Source: Cytobacillus oceanisediminis (GTDB lineage: Bacteria; Bacillota; Bacilli; Bacillales; Cytobacillaceae). Taken from it: a DNA stretch of 64,000 nt. The stretch spans positions 1-64,000 of the forward strand of contig NZ_QGTW01000005.1 in assembly GCF_003182355.1 (NCBI RefSeq), in the 5' to 3' direction. Below the pieces are notes generated by a model. That model was not told the origin of the DNA and did no database searches. It was given only the letters and a program-made list of their open reading frames with translations. Within the stretch, counting starts at the first letter, position 1. The number at the start of each line of letters is the position of its first letter. Shown one piece after another: positions 36,518 to 44,194 of this stretch. A program made the position numbers and the translations under genes.

Positions 36518-36784
36518 ATGACAAAAGAAATGATTATTTGCCGCTGCGAAGAAGTTACCTATGATCAGCTTTACTCTACTGCAGCTGAACATAAATGCTC
36601 AGCACGAGAATTAAAACTAAGATCAAGAGCCGGAATGGGCTTCTGCGGTGGACGAACTTGCAGAGTCGTTCTTGATCGAATAATTGAAAATGTTATTCCT
36701 GAAGTAAAAATGAGTGAAATACCGCTAAAATATCAGCCCCCAATTAGGCCAGTTACTTTTGGAACAGTAGGTGATAAACGATGA
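36518..36784 (+). CDS. BFD-like [2Fe-2S] protein, D-hydroxyproline dehydrogenase partner
   Basis: An 88-residue iron-sulfur protein. CRCEEV near the N-terminus and GMGFCGGRTC give the four-cysteine CxC...CxxxxC pattern of the bacterioferritin-associated-ferredoxin-like domain. The start at 36518 is preceded by GGAGGAGG; the upstream ATG at 36482 would overlap the promoter. In other dehydrogenases this domain is fused to the large subunit; here it is a separate gene that overlaps the next by 4 bp. Confidence 0.85.
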   Translation: MTKEMIICRCEEVTYDQLYSTAAEHKCSARELKLRSRAGMGFCGGRTCRVVLDRIIENVIPEVKMSEIPLKYQPPIRPVTFGTVGDKR

Positions 36785-37113
36785 GGAGGATCATTCATCA
36801 CCCTATTCTAGGAAATTTAGATGAGTATCATCCATGTTCCTTTTATTTTAATGGAGTAAAATATGAAGCACATGAAAATGAATCCATTGCAGCAGCACTT
36901 CTGGCAAATGGGATTAGAGCATTGCGTTTACATGAAGAAAGCGGATCTCCCCGCGGCATTTATTGCAATATTGGCCATTGTATGGAGTGCAGAGTAACGG
37001 TCAATGGACAGCCAAACGTCAGAGCCTGCCTTACACCTGTTCAAAAAAACATGGTTGTGGAAAGCGGCAAACAGCATCCTAATATTGTAAAAAGGATGGT
37101 GGAGAACCGATGA
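36781..37113 (+). CDS. 2Fe-2S ferredoxin-like subunit (HcnA type)
   Basis: A 110-residue protein with a beta-grasp ferredoxin fold as in HcnA and the N-terminus of sarcosine oxidase alpha. Cysteines in YCNIGHCMEC and VRAC would bind a [2Fe-2S] cluster. It probably passes electrons within the dehydrogenase complex. Its start and stop each overlap neighbours by 4 bp. Confidence 0.87.
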   Translation: MRRIIHHPILGNLDEYHPCSFYFNGVKYEAHENESIAAALLANGIRALRLHEESGSPRGIYCNIGHCMECRVTVNGQPNVRACLTPVQKNMVVESGKQHPNIVKRMVENR

Positions 37114-38360
37114 GAGACGTCATTGTCATTGGAGCAGGTCCGGCTGGTTTAGCAGGAGCCATTGCATGTGCCGGCTACGGACTAAAAGTAACAGTCGTTG
37201 ATGAGTTTCTAAAGCCAGGGGGCAGATTACTGGGTCAGCTTCATGAAGAGCCTTCAGGTAAGTGGTGGAATGGAATCAAGGAATCCCACCGCCTTCACAG
37301 GGAAGCGGAAAACCTAATGGTTGAAATCCGCTGCGGCGCATCCGTTTATAATCTGGAGAAAAATGATGATATGTGGAACGTGCACACAAGCATGGGTACC
37401 CTGGAGGCACCGTATGTACTGGTTGCGACTGGAGCTGCAGAGTACCCTATTCCCATTCCCGGGTGGACGCTACCTGGGGTGATGTCGATTGGTGCTGCTC
37501 AAGTAATGACCAATGTCCACCGGGTCCAAGTTGGCAAAAAAGGGATTATTATTGGGGCAAATATTCTCGCTTTTGCTATTTTAAATGAATTACAGATTGC
37601 CGGCATACATGTTGACCGAGTGGTATTGCCGGAAAAAAATGAGTTGAGCCAAAAAGCTGGTGAACCAGAAGAAGTAATGAAATCTTTGCTGGGAGCCGCA
37701 CACCTTGCCCCTTCTCCCCTTCTGCGGGCTGGCAGCAGATTAATGAAAAATGGCAACCTTAGAAGGATCGGGTTGAACTTTTACCCAAAGAAAGGCATGA
37801 ACGTAAACGGTACCTCTCTTCAGCTTCGCAAAGCAGCCTTGGAGATCTTAGGAAATGACAAAGTTGAAGGTGTAAGAATTGCAGATATAGATTCATCCGG
37901 AAACATCGTACCAGGCTCAGACTCCATATATGATGCAGATTTCGTCTGCATTGCCGGAGGCCTGTACCCGCTGGCTGAACTCGTTGCGGTAGCTGGCTGC
38001 CCGTTTGAATACGTTCCTGAACTGGGCGGACACGTCCCTCTTCACTCGGATAAAATGGAAACCCCTCTTCCAGGACTCTTTGTAGCAGGAAATATTACAG
38101 GTATCGAAAGTGGTAAGATTGCAATAGCTCAAGGAACAACAGCGGGTTATTCAATTGTACTGCAGGCAAATGGTCGAAAGGAATCGCCTGGAGTCAATCA
38201 AATGCTTCAGGATGCTATCCAAAATGTTAAAACAGTCCGTAACCAAGCTTCTATTCAATTCAACCCCGATATTAAACGGGGCAGGGAAAAAATGAGCCAA
38301 TTATGGGAAGAGAAGTACCCAGAAACTTACAGAGCCAATACTCAAAAAACAACTGGATAA
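37110..38360 (+). CDS. FAD/NAD(P)-binding subunit (HcnB type) of D-hydroxyproline dehydrogenase
   Basis: A 416-residue flavoprotein with a N-terminal IVIGAGPAGLAGAIACA fold, a second nucleotide-binding region (KKGIIIGANILAFAIL) and LPGLFVAGNITGIESGKIAIAQG at the C-terminus. It corresponds to the large subunit of HcnABC/LhpBEF-type amino-acid dehydrogenases. It presumably assembles with the two small iron-sulfur subunits and the DAO-type protein encoded at 33413-34591. A strong terminator follows. Confidence 0.87.
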   Translation: MRDVIVIGAGPAGLAGAIACAGYGLKVTVVDEFLKPGGRLLGQLHEEPSGKWWNGIKESHRLHREAENLMVEIRCGASVYNLEKNDDMWNVHTSMGTLEAPYVLVATGAAEYPIPIPGWTLPGVMSIGAAQVMTNVHRVQVGKKGIIIGANILAFAILNELQIAGIHVDRVVLPEKNELSQKAGEPEEVMKSLLGAAHLAPSPLLRAGSRLMKNGNLRRIGLNFYPKKGMNVNGTSLQLRKAALEILGNDKVEGVRIADIDSSGNIVPGSDSIYDADFVCIAGGLYPLAELVAVAGCPFEYVPELGGHVPLHSDKMETPLPGLFVAGNITGIESGKIAIAQGTTAGYSIVLQANGRKESPGVNQMLQDAIQNVKTVRNQASIQFNPDIKRGREKMSQLWEEKYPETYRANTQKTTG

Positions 38361-38367
38361 ACATAAG

Positions 38368-38393
38368 AATCAGCGGCCAGGCAACCGCTGATT
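38368..38393 (+). terminator. terminator of the dehydrogenase-partner operon
   Basis: AATCAGCGG (38368-38376) pairs with CCGCTGATT (38385-38393), followed by TATTCTTATT. Confidence 0.85.
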
Positions 38394-38441
38394 TATTCTT
38401 ATTGCAAACCTTAATGAAATACTAATGACTAATGCAGGCTG

Positions 38442-38596
38442 TTAGCATAAATGAAATTTATCAAGCTTCCGATAGAGAGTAGATAGGCTTGTCTGTAACT
38501 CTTGCGCAATTTTTTTCTTTGTCATTTTCCAGGGGTTTATCCGCTAAATAACTTTGAATCACTTTTTTCTCTTATTCAAGACCCTCTATAGACGTT
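38442..38596 (-). pseudogene. C-terminal remnant of a second sigma-54 activator
   Basis: On the minus strand a frame ending at 38442 reads KKKIAQELQTSLSTLYRKLDKF, a Fis-type helix-turn-helix as found at the end of enhancer-binding regulators. Upstream, in a shifted frame with a stop codon, is EKKVIQSYLADKP, the usual linker just before that helix-turn-helix. At least one frameshift and one nonsense codon show it is dead. The rest of the gene is gone. Confidence 0.65.
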
Positions 38597-38766
38597 TTGC
38601 AGGATTATATTAAATTCAAAATAGATGAAAAAGGCTTGAAGTCATGTCCTTCGGCGCAATATCCATTTTGAAAAAACTAGTATATATTATGTATAATTAA
38701 TAGGTAAATAAACACTATTAACTCTCTTTTCTTTTTCCTTTCGATTATTGATCCTAAACGTGAATA

Positions 38767-38800
38767 GAGGATGTACAATAAAATGCACATCCCCTAATTT
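38767..38800 (+). terminator. hairpin with T-run, plus orientation
   Basis: GAGGATGTACA pairs with TGCACATCCCC (one mismatch), followed by TAATTTTTTG on the plus strand. It also lies 12 bp after the kinase gene on the minus strand. Confidence 0.6.
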
Positions 38801-38811
38801 TTTGTCCATAT

Positions 38812-40047
38812 TTATTTTTTTTGAATCAATGGAATGGTCACTTTTACAGCCGTCCCTTTCCCTACTTCGCTATCAAAAGCTATACTTCCATCATGTTCCT
38901 CAATGATTTGATTCGTAACCATCAGTCCCAAGCCGGTTCCATCTGACTTGGTTGTATAAAATGGGTCACCGATTCGTCCGATGTTTTCAGCTACAATACC
39001 GCAGCCTTCATCTTTCACGCGAATTAATACTTGCTGGCCATGGAGCATTCTTGCTGAGATCGAAATGGCTCCCCCATCAGGCATCGATTCGATGGCGTTC
39101 TTAACGAGATTAATAAACACCTGCTTCATTAACTTCTCATCACATTCGACTTTCGGAATATTTGCCAGGTCTTTTGTTTCAAATTGAATATTCTGATTGG
39201 AAGCCTGCTCCTTCATAATGGAAATGACGTAGCTAATCAGGCTGTTTAAATCTACTTTTTTAAACATTGGCTGTCTTGGCTTGCTCAGGAACATAAGGTC
39301 ATCAGCAATCAGATTGATGCGGTCTATTTCCTCTATCATGATTTGATAGCGGCCGCGGTCTTCCGGATGTCTTTCCATCTGCAGCTGTGTAAAGCCTTTT
39401 AAAGCGGAAAGCGGGTTTCTTACTTCATGGCCCACTACTGATGCCATCTGTCCGACAGCAGCCAGTTTTTCGGTTTGCCGGAGCTCCTGGAAAACGTTTG
39501 TCAGCGATTGAATATAGGAATAGAAACGAATCAGAAGCACATAAGAAACACTTGAAAAAATGATCAGCAGCACGATGGGCACCATTACCCTTTGGCTGCC
39601 CAGCAGAAAGCCTAAAACAAGATACTTACTCACCATTCCCCCTGCGATAATCCAAAAATAACGCTTATTGACAAAGAGCGGAGCGAATAGGATAAAAAAA
39701 AGCTCTACAGCATTACCTGTCTGAAACTCTTTAGATTCACCAAAGTAAATCATCATGCTATTTGTAAAATCAATCAGGATAAAGCCGATAAAATATAAGT
39801 ATTTTACCTTAAAGGGACTGTCTGTTTTTAAGAAGTATACCGCTGCCGGCAAAAGTCCGATAATGGCCATATAGTAGCCGAAGCCAAGCCCGCCTTGCGG
39901 AATCCCTGGGGCGCCCCCTGTATTGAGAGGAAGGAGATAATAATAAAATAAATCATATAGTGTAAAAATAAGATAAAACAGCCACATAAAAAGCCTGACT
40001 GCTTTTGTTTCTTCATTTATCAATGTCAGTTGACTAAAACCCTTCAT
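38812..40047 (-). CDS. membrane sensor histidine kinase, KinB-like
   Basis: A 411-residue kinase with six membrane segments in the first 190 residues, no large extracytoplasmic domain, then HisKA (phosphoacceptor His in SVVGHEVRNPLSALKGF, about residue 210) and an ATPase domain with NLVKNAIE, DEGCGI and GTGLGLMVT. This layout matches B. subtilis KinB, one of the kinases feeding the sporulation phosphorelay; it has no cognate response regulator nearby, as expected for such orphan kinases. Assignment to sporulation is an inference. Confidence 0.82.
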   Translation of the reverse strand: MKGFSQLTLINEETKAVRLFMWLFYLIFTLYDLFYYYLLPLNTGGAPGIPQGGLGFGYYMAIIGLLPAAVYFLKTDSPFKVKYLYFIGFILIDFTNSMMIYFGESKEFQTGNAVELFFILFAPLFVNKRYFWIIAGGMVSKYLVLGFLLGSQRVMVPIVLLIIFSSVSYVLLIRFYSYIQSLTNVFQELRQTEKLAAVGQMASVVGHEVRNPLSALKGFTQLQMERHPEDRGRYQIMIEEIDRINLIADDLMFLSKPRQPMFKKVDLNSLISYVISIMKEQASNQNIQFETKDLANIPKVECDEKLMKQVFINLVKNAIESMPDGGAISISARMLHGQQVLIRVKDEGCGIVAENIGRIGDPFYTTKSDGTGLGLMVTNQIIEEHDGSIAFDSEVGKGTAVKVTIPLIQKK

Positions 40048-40171
40048 AAAAAAGCTCCTCGATTAACCCTATTAAAATGATTCCAATAGCACTATTATAA
40101 ACGGTTGAGCCCAGCCGTGTATATTGTCTTTCATTTTTAAGTGTTTTTTGCCACATAATCAAATAAAAAAA

Positions 40172-40194
40172 CCGGCCCGCTAAATACGGACCGG
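40172..40194 (-). terminator. terminator of the alcohol dehydrogenase gene
   Basis: CCGGCCCG (40172-40179) pairs with CGGACCGG (40187-40194), followed by TTTTTTTATTTG on the minus strand. Confidence 0.88.
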
Positions 40195-40275
40195 CTGGTA
40201 TAGATCATTCAGTTATTAACGCATTCAGACTGAACTAAATGTTCAAAAATCGGGCAAGACCGCAGAACCGATACA

Positions 40276-41409
40276 TTACGGCTTTAAAATAACCTTTATA
40301 CAGTCATCTTGATGGTCATTAAATATTTTATATGCGCGATCAGCTTCTTCCAATGGAATCTGATGTGTGATAATTGATTTCGGATCGAATTCCTTATTGT
40401 TGATTTTTTCGAACAGCTCTGGCATGTAATGCACCACCGGAGCCTGTCCCATTTTTATGGTGATGTTTCTTGAGAAAAACTCTTCAAGCGGGAACATATT
40501 ATAAGTTAAACCATATACGCCTGTCAGCTGGACAGTTCCAAACTTTCTGACCGCTTTCGCGGCAATTTGAATAGGGCCAAGCGTTCCGCCCTGCAGCTTC
40601 AGCTTTTGCTCAACCTTTTCCACAGCGGATTTTTTGCCGTCCATTCCGACGCAATCAATGACCACATCTGCACCGCCCTGGGTGATTTCTTTTATATAAG
40701 TACCCATATCATCATATTTCGTAAAGTCATAAACTTCCACATCATTCGTTAGCTTAGCATGGTTCAGCCGATAATCCAGGTGATCAACGGCAATCACACG
40801 TTTGGCTCCTTTCATCAAGGCGAACTTTTGGGTCATCAATCCGATGGGCCCGCAGCCTAGGACTACAACTGTATCTCCCTTTTTCACACCAGAATGCTCC
40901 ACGCTCCAATAAGCTGTTGGCAGTACGTCTGATAAAAAGAGAAGTGATTCATCCTCCAGCTCGCAGGATTCCGGTACAACAAAAGGCATGAAATTGCCAA
41001 AAGGCACTTTTAAGTATTCAGCCTGGCCGCCCGGGTGGTTTCCGTATTTTTCTGTGTAACCGAAGTACCCTCCTGCGTCTTTATGGGGATTGGAATTATC
41101 GCACTGGCTTTCCATTTCGTTCTGGCAGTAAAAGCAATGCCCGCATGAAACATTAAAGGGAATCACGACCCGATCGCCTTTTTTCACCCTCGTCACATCA
41201 GGACCTGTTTCTTCAACAATCCCCATTGGTTCATGCCCAATAATATAGCCTGGGCGCAGTGGCATATTTCCTTGATATAAGTGCAGATCTGAACCGCAAA
41301 TGGCGGTTGAAGTAATCCTGACAATGATATCATCCCGTTTCTCAATCCTTGGATCCTCTACATTTTTCACTTGAATATCTTTAGCTCCCTGGTAGGTAAC
41401 AGCTCTCAT
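40276..41409 (-). CDS. zinc-dependent alcohol dehydrogenase (AdhB-like)
   Basis: A 377-residue medium-chain dehydrogenase. Catalytic zinc ligands are in TAICGSDLHLY and GHEPMG; the structural zinc cluster is CGHCFYCQNEMESQC; the NAD site is VVVLGCGPIGLMT. It is most like the glutathione-independent formaldehyde dehydrogenase / threonine-dehydrogenase-like group, of which B. subtilis AdhB is one. The substrate is not known. Single-gene unit, with GAAGGAG before the start. Confidence 0.85.
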   Translation of the reverse strand: MRAVTYQGAKDIQVKNVEDPRIEKRDDIIVRITSTAICGSDLHLYQGNMPLRPGYIIGHEPMGIVEETGPDVTRVKKGDRVVIPFNVSCGHCFYCQNEMESQCDNSNPHKDAGGYFGYTEKYGNHPGGQAEYLKVPFGNFMPFVVPESCELEDESLLFLSDVLPTAYWSVEHSGVKKGDTVVVLGCGPIGLMTQKFALMKGAKRVIAVDHLDYRLNHAKLTNDVEVYDFTKYDDMGTYIKEITQGGADVVIDCVGMDGKKSAVEKVEQKLKLQGGTLGPIQIAAKAVRKFGTVQLTGVYGLTYNMFPLEEFFSRNITIKMGQAPVVHYMPELFEKINNKEFDPKSIITHQIPLEEADRAYKIFNDHQDDCIKVILKP

Positions 41410-41680
41410 CTTTCACACTCCTTCAGCAATTTACTAGGCTTTACCCTGCCGGAAGGAAGGTTAACTCCATTAATATTCAAACCCAATTTGAAATATTTAC
41501 CTATAATTAAAAGAATATTTTTTGAAAGATTAAAAGAAAGATTCCCGTTTCCTCTGAATAATAGTCTAAAAAGCCCAAATTCTGGCAAAATAGTACAGTT
41601 TAACTATTTTGAATTTTTTAAATATAATGAAAGTACAGCTTTATGCTGTGACAAATACATAGTTTGAGAGGAGATTTTGG

Positions 41681-42946
41681 ATGAAGAAAAAAAGAGTAAT
41701 TGGGTCAGCAGTACTAAGTGTAGCAATGGGGCTTTCTGTATTTGCGTCTGGGGCGTTCGGCCAGCAAGTTGAGAGCAAAGAAACCTACCGGGTCATGATT
41801 CAGGGGCCAAGCGCTGAAAAAGCGAAGGCAAAAGCAAACTATGGCGTGCGCTGGGATTTTGGCCAGAATGGTTTTACTACAACGGTAAACGCGAAACAGT
41901 ATCAAGCATTATTGAATAATAAAAATTTGGAGATTGATCGAGTGGACCAGGTTAACCTAACCCCCGTCAGCAAGGAATCTGCTGCTAAACCAGGAACAGA
42001 GGCTGCTGCTGTTCCTGCAGATAGCACTCCGTGGGGAATTGAAGCAATTTATAATGACAGTGCGATCCAAAGCACCTCCGGCGGAAACGGGGTAAAAGTG
42101 GCAGTGCTAGACACTGGGGTAAACACTGCACATGCTGACCTCGCAGGTCAGGAAGAGCAATGTAAAGACTTCACTCAAAGGAAATCACCTTTAATTAACG
42201 GAAGCTGTGATGACAAAAATGGACATGGCACGCATGTTGCCGGTACTGTTTTAGCTCATGGCGGGGCTAGTGGACAAGGAGTTTATGGTGTTGCACCTGA
42301 AGCTGACTTATGGGCATATAAAGTGTTGAACGACAGAGGTTCAGGCTACTCCGATGATATCGCAGGCGCTATTCAGCATGCGGCAGATCAAGCAGTCAGC
42401 ACTGGTTCAAAAGTAGTCATCTCCATGTCATTAGGTTCAAGTTCAAAGAGCTCACTGATTGCAGATGCCGTTGATTATGCATATGGAAAAGGTGTTTTAG
42501 TTGTGGCAGCAGCTGGAAACTCAGGCCCAGACGATAACACAATCGGCTATCCAGGTGCTCTAGTCAATGCAATTGCAGTTGCTGCTTTGGAAGATGTCCA
42601 GGAAAACGGCTCATACCGTGTAGCAGACTTCTCTTCTCGCGGAAACCCTGATACTGACGGCGACTATGTCATCCAGGAACGCGATGTTGAACTATCGGCA
42701 CCAGGAAGAGCGATTGAATCTACTTGGTTTGACGGAACATACAACACAATAAGCGGTACTTCCATGGCTACTCCGCACATATCCGGACTGGCAGCAAAGA
42801 TTTGGGCTGAAAACCCTGCTTTGACTCACACTGGCCTTCGCGAAGAGCTTCAAACCCGTTCCAAGCAATATGACATCCTTGGCGGAACAGGAGCTGCAGC
42901 TGGTGATGATTACGCGTCAGGATTTGGTTTCCCTCGCGTGAAATAA
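41681..42946 (+). CDS. secreted subtilisin-family serine protease (copy 1)
   Basis: A 421-residue S8 protease preproenzyme: signal peptide (residues 1-27), an I9-like propeptide (about 35-105), then the catalytic domain with Asp in VAVLDTGV, His in GHGTHVAGT and Ser in SGTSMATPH. The oxyanion Asn is in AAAGNSG. It is a close paralogue of the protease at 52584-53861. Two cysteines in EQCKDF and NGSCDD suggest a disulfide, unusual for Bacillus subtilisins. GAGAGGAG precedes the start and a strong terminator follows. Confidence 0.93.
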   Translation: MKKKRVIGSAVLSVAMGLSVFASGAFGQQVESKETYRVMIQGPSAEKAKAKANYGVRWDFGQNGFTTTVNAKQYQALLNNKNLEIDRVDQVNLTPVSKESAAKPGTEAAAVPADSTPWGIEAIYNDSAIQSTSGGNGVKVAVLDTGVNTAHADLAGQEEQCKDFTQRKSPLINGSCDDKNGHGTHVAGTVLAHGGASGQGVYGVAPEADLWAYKVLNDRGSGYSDDIAGAIQHAADQAVSTGSKVVISMSLGSSSKSSLIADAVDYAYGKGVLVVAAAGNSGPDDNTIGYPGALVNAIAVAALEDVQENGSYRVADFSSRGNPDTDGDYVIQERDVELSAPGRAIESTWFDGTYNTISGTSMATPHISGLAAKIWAENPALTHTGLREELQTRSKQYDILGGTGAAAGDDYASGFGFPRVK

Positions 42947-42960
42947 TAGAATAATAGAGA

Positions 42961-42991
42961 AAGCTTGGACCCTATTCGATCCAAGCTTTTT
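42961..42991 (+). terminator. terminator of protease copy 1
   Basis: AAGCTTGGA (42961-42969) pairs with TCCAAGCTT (42980-42988), followed by TTTT. Confidence 0.88.
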
Positions 42992-43033
42992 TAGTGAGTT
43001 GATGACCGTTCCCGGCAAGTGAAAAAAGTGTCA

Positions 43034-43134
43034 GTTGCTAATATAATTGAAAAGTTGCTAATAAATGACTCCGAGTTGCAAATAAACCGAAAAAGTTGCT
43101 AATAAAATGACCAAAGTTGCTAATAAAAGATATG
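43034..43134 (+). repeat. five imperfect 20-21-bp tandem units (AGTTGCTAATAAA)
   Basis: GTTGC(T/A)AATA begins at 43034, 43054, 43074, 43095 and 43116, giving periods of 20, 20, 21 and 21 bp. The second half of each unit varies. It lies between the convergent protease and tatC genes and holds no reading frame. Confidence 0.8.
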
Positions 43135-43211
43135 GACATGAACAAAACCATCGTGATTTTCACTGACAGGTTTAGTTTTTTTAGTGGTTTTTACTATTAA
43201 ACCTACATTTT

Positions 43212-43937
43212 TCACTGTAAAGCCGCCTGTTTTTTCATTTTCCGGCTATAAATAATCTTTGATAAGCTGACACTTGCCTCATAAAGAAGCAATAATGGCA
43301 GTGTGACCAGAATATCTGATATGAAATCTGGAGGTGTAACCAAAATCGCAACAACAATCAGCACAAAATAAGCATACTTTCTTATTTTCTGCAGTGAATA
43401 TGGATTGATGATGCCGAGACTGGTCAGGAACATGATCACGACTGGAAGTTCAAATAAAAAACCGAACGGCAATGTTAAATGAAGCACGAATTTAAAATAC
43501 TTTTCCGTTGTAAAAAAAGCGGTAAACATTTCACCTGATAAGGCCATTAAAAAATTCAGGACAAGCGGCAGCAGGACAAAATAGCCAAATGAAATGCCGG
43601 TTAAAAACAAGAAAAATAGAGCCGGAATATAGGATAATGTTACTTTTCTTTCTGCTTTTGTCAGGGCTGGGCTGACGAACAGCCAGATTTGGTGGGCGGC
43701 AACCGGGATAGCACCTGCTATCGCGACCACGGATGCTAGCATAAAATAGACCCAGAGAATTTCAGAAGGTCCCAGAACAGCCAGCTTAAAATCCAAGTCT
43801 TTTACAAGCCATTCGTAAATATCCTTTACAAATATAAAGGATAGCGCTAAAAAAACAATAAAGGTTACAGCAATAATAATCAGCCTTTTGCGAAGCTCCT
43901 CAAAATGCTGAAGGACGTTGACTGCCTGATCATTCAT
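43212..43937 (-). CDS. tatC: twin-arginine translocase subunit TatC
   Basis: A 241-residue, six-helix membrane protein. HFEELRKRL at the N-terminus and the conserved PxxF/FVSPALTKAERK and FGFLFELPVV segments identify TatC, which recognises twin-arginine signals. GAGGTG before 43937 fixes the start. It is last in a phoX-tatA-tatC operon, so this translocase probably serves PhoX, as TatAd-TatCd serves PhoD in B. subtilis. Confidence 0.93.
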   Translation of the reverse strand: MNDQAVNVLQHFEELRKRLIIIAVTFIVFLALSFIFVKDIYEWLVKDLDFKLAVLGPSEILWVYFMLASVVAIAGAIPVAAHQIWLFVSPALTKAERKVTLSYIPALFFLFLTGISFGYFVLLPLVLNFLMALSGEMFTAFFTTEKYFKFVLHLTLPFGFLFELPVVIMFLTSLGIINPYSLQKIRKYAYFVLIVVAILVTPPDFISDILVTLPLLLLYEASVSLSKIIYSRKMKKQAALQ

Positions 43938-43993
43938 GTTCAAACACCTCAATAGCAAAAGGAAGGAAGAAACTCTCTTCCTCCCTCTTATTT

Positions 43994-44185
43994 TTATAGT
44001 AATTCTTTCTGCTTTTTCTCTTCAGTTGGCTGGTCATCTGAGACAAGCTCGCGTGTTGATTTCTTAAACTCTTTCAAGGTTGTTCCAAATGCCCTCCCAA
44101 TTTCCGGAAGCTTTGATGGACCGAAAATGATTAGCGCCAATACCAATACTAAAATTAATCCTGGAATTCCTATATTTGATAGCAT
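43994..44185 (-). CDS. tatA: twin-arginine translocase subunit TatA
   Basis: A 63-residue TatA/E protein: one N-terminal membrane helix ([20 protein letters not shown]), the FGPxKLPE hinge, an amphipathic helix ([14 protein letters not shown]) and a charged tail. It forms the pore of the Tat system. GGAGG precedes the ATG. It lies 9 bp after phoX and 56 bp before tatC. Confidence 0.93.
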   Translation of the reverse strand: MLSNIGIPGLILVLVLALIIFGPSKLPEIGRAFGTTLKEFKKSTRELVSDDQPTEEKKQKELL

Positions 44186-44194
44186 GTTAACCTC

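Noticed and set aside
43034..43134. CRISPR array
   Set aside because: Five units of only 20-21 bp with no separate spacers of regular length and no cas genes in the window.
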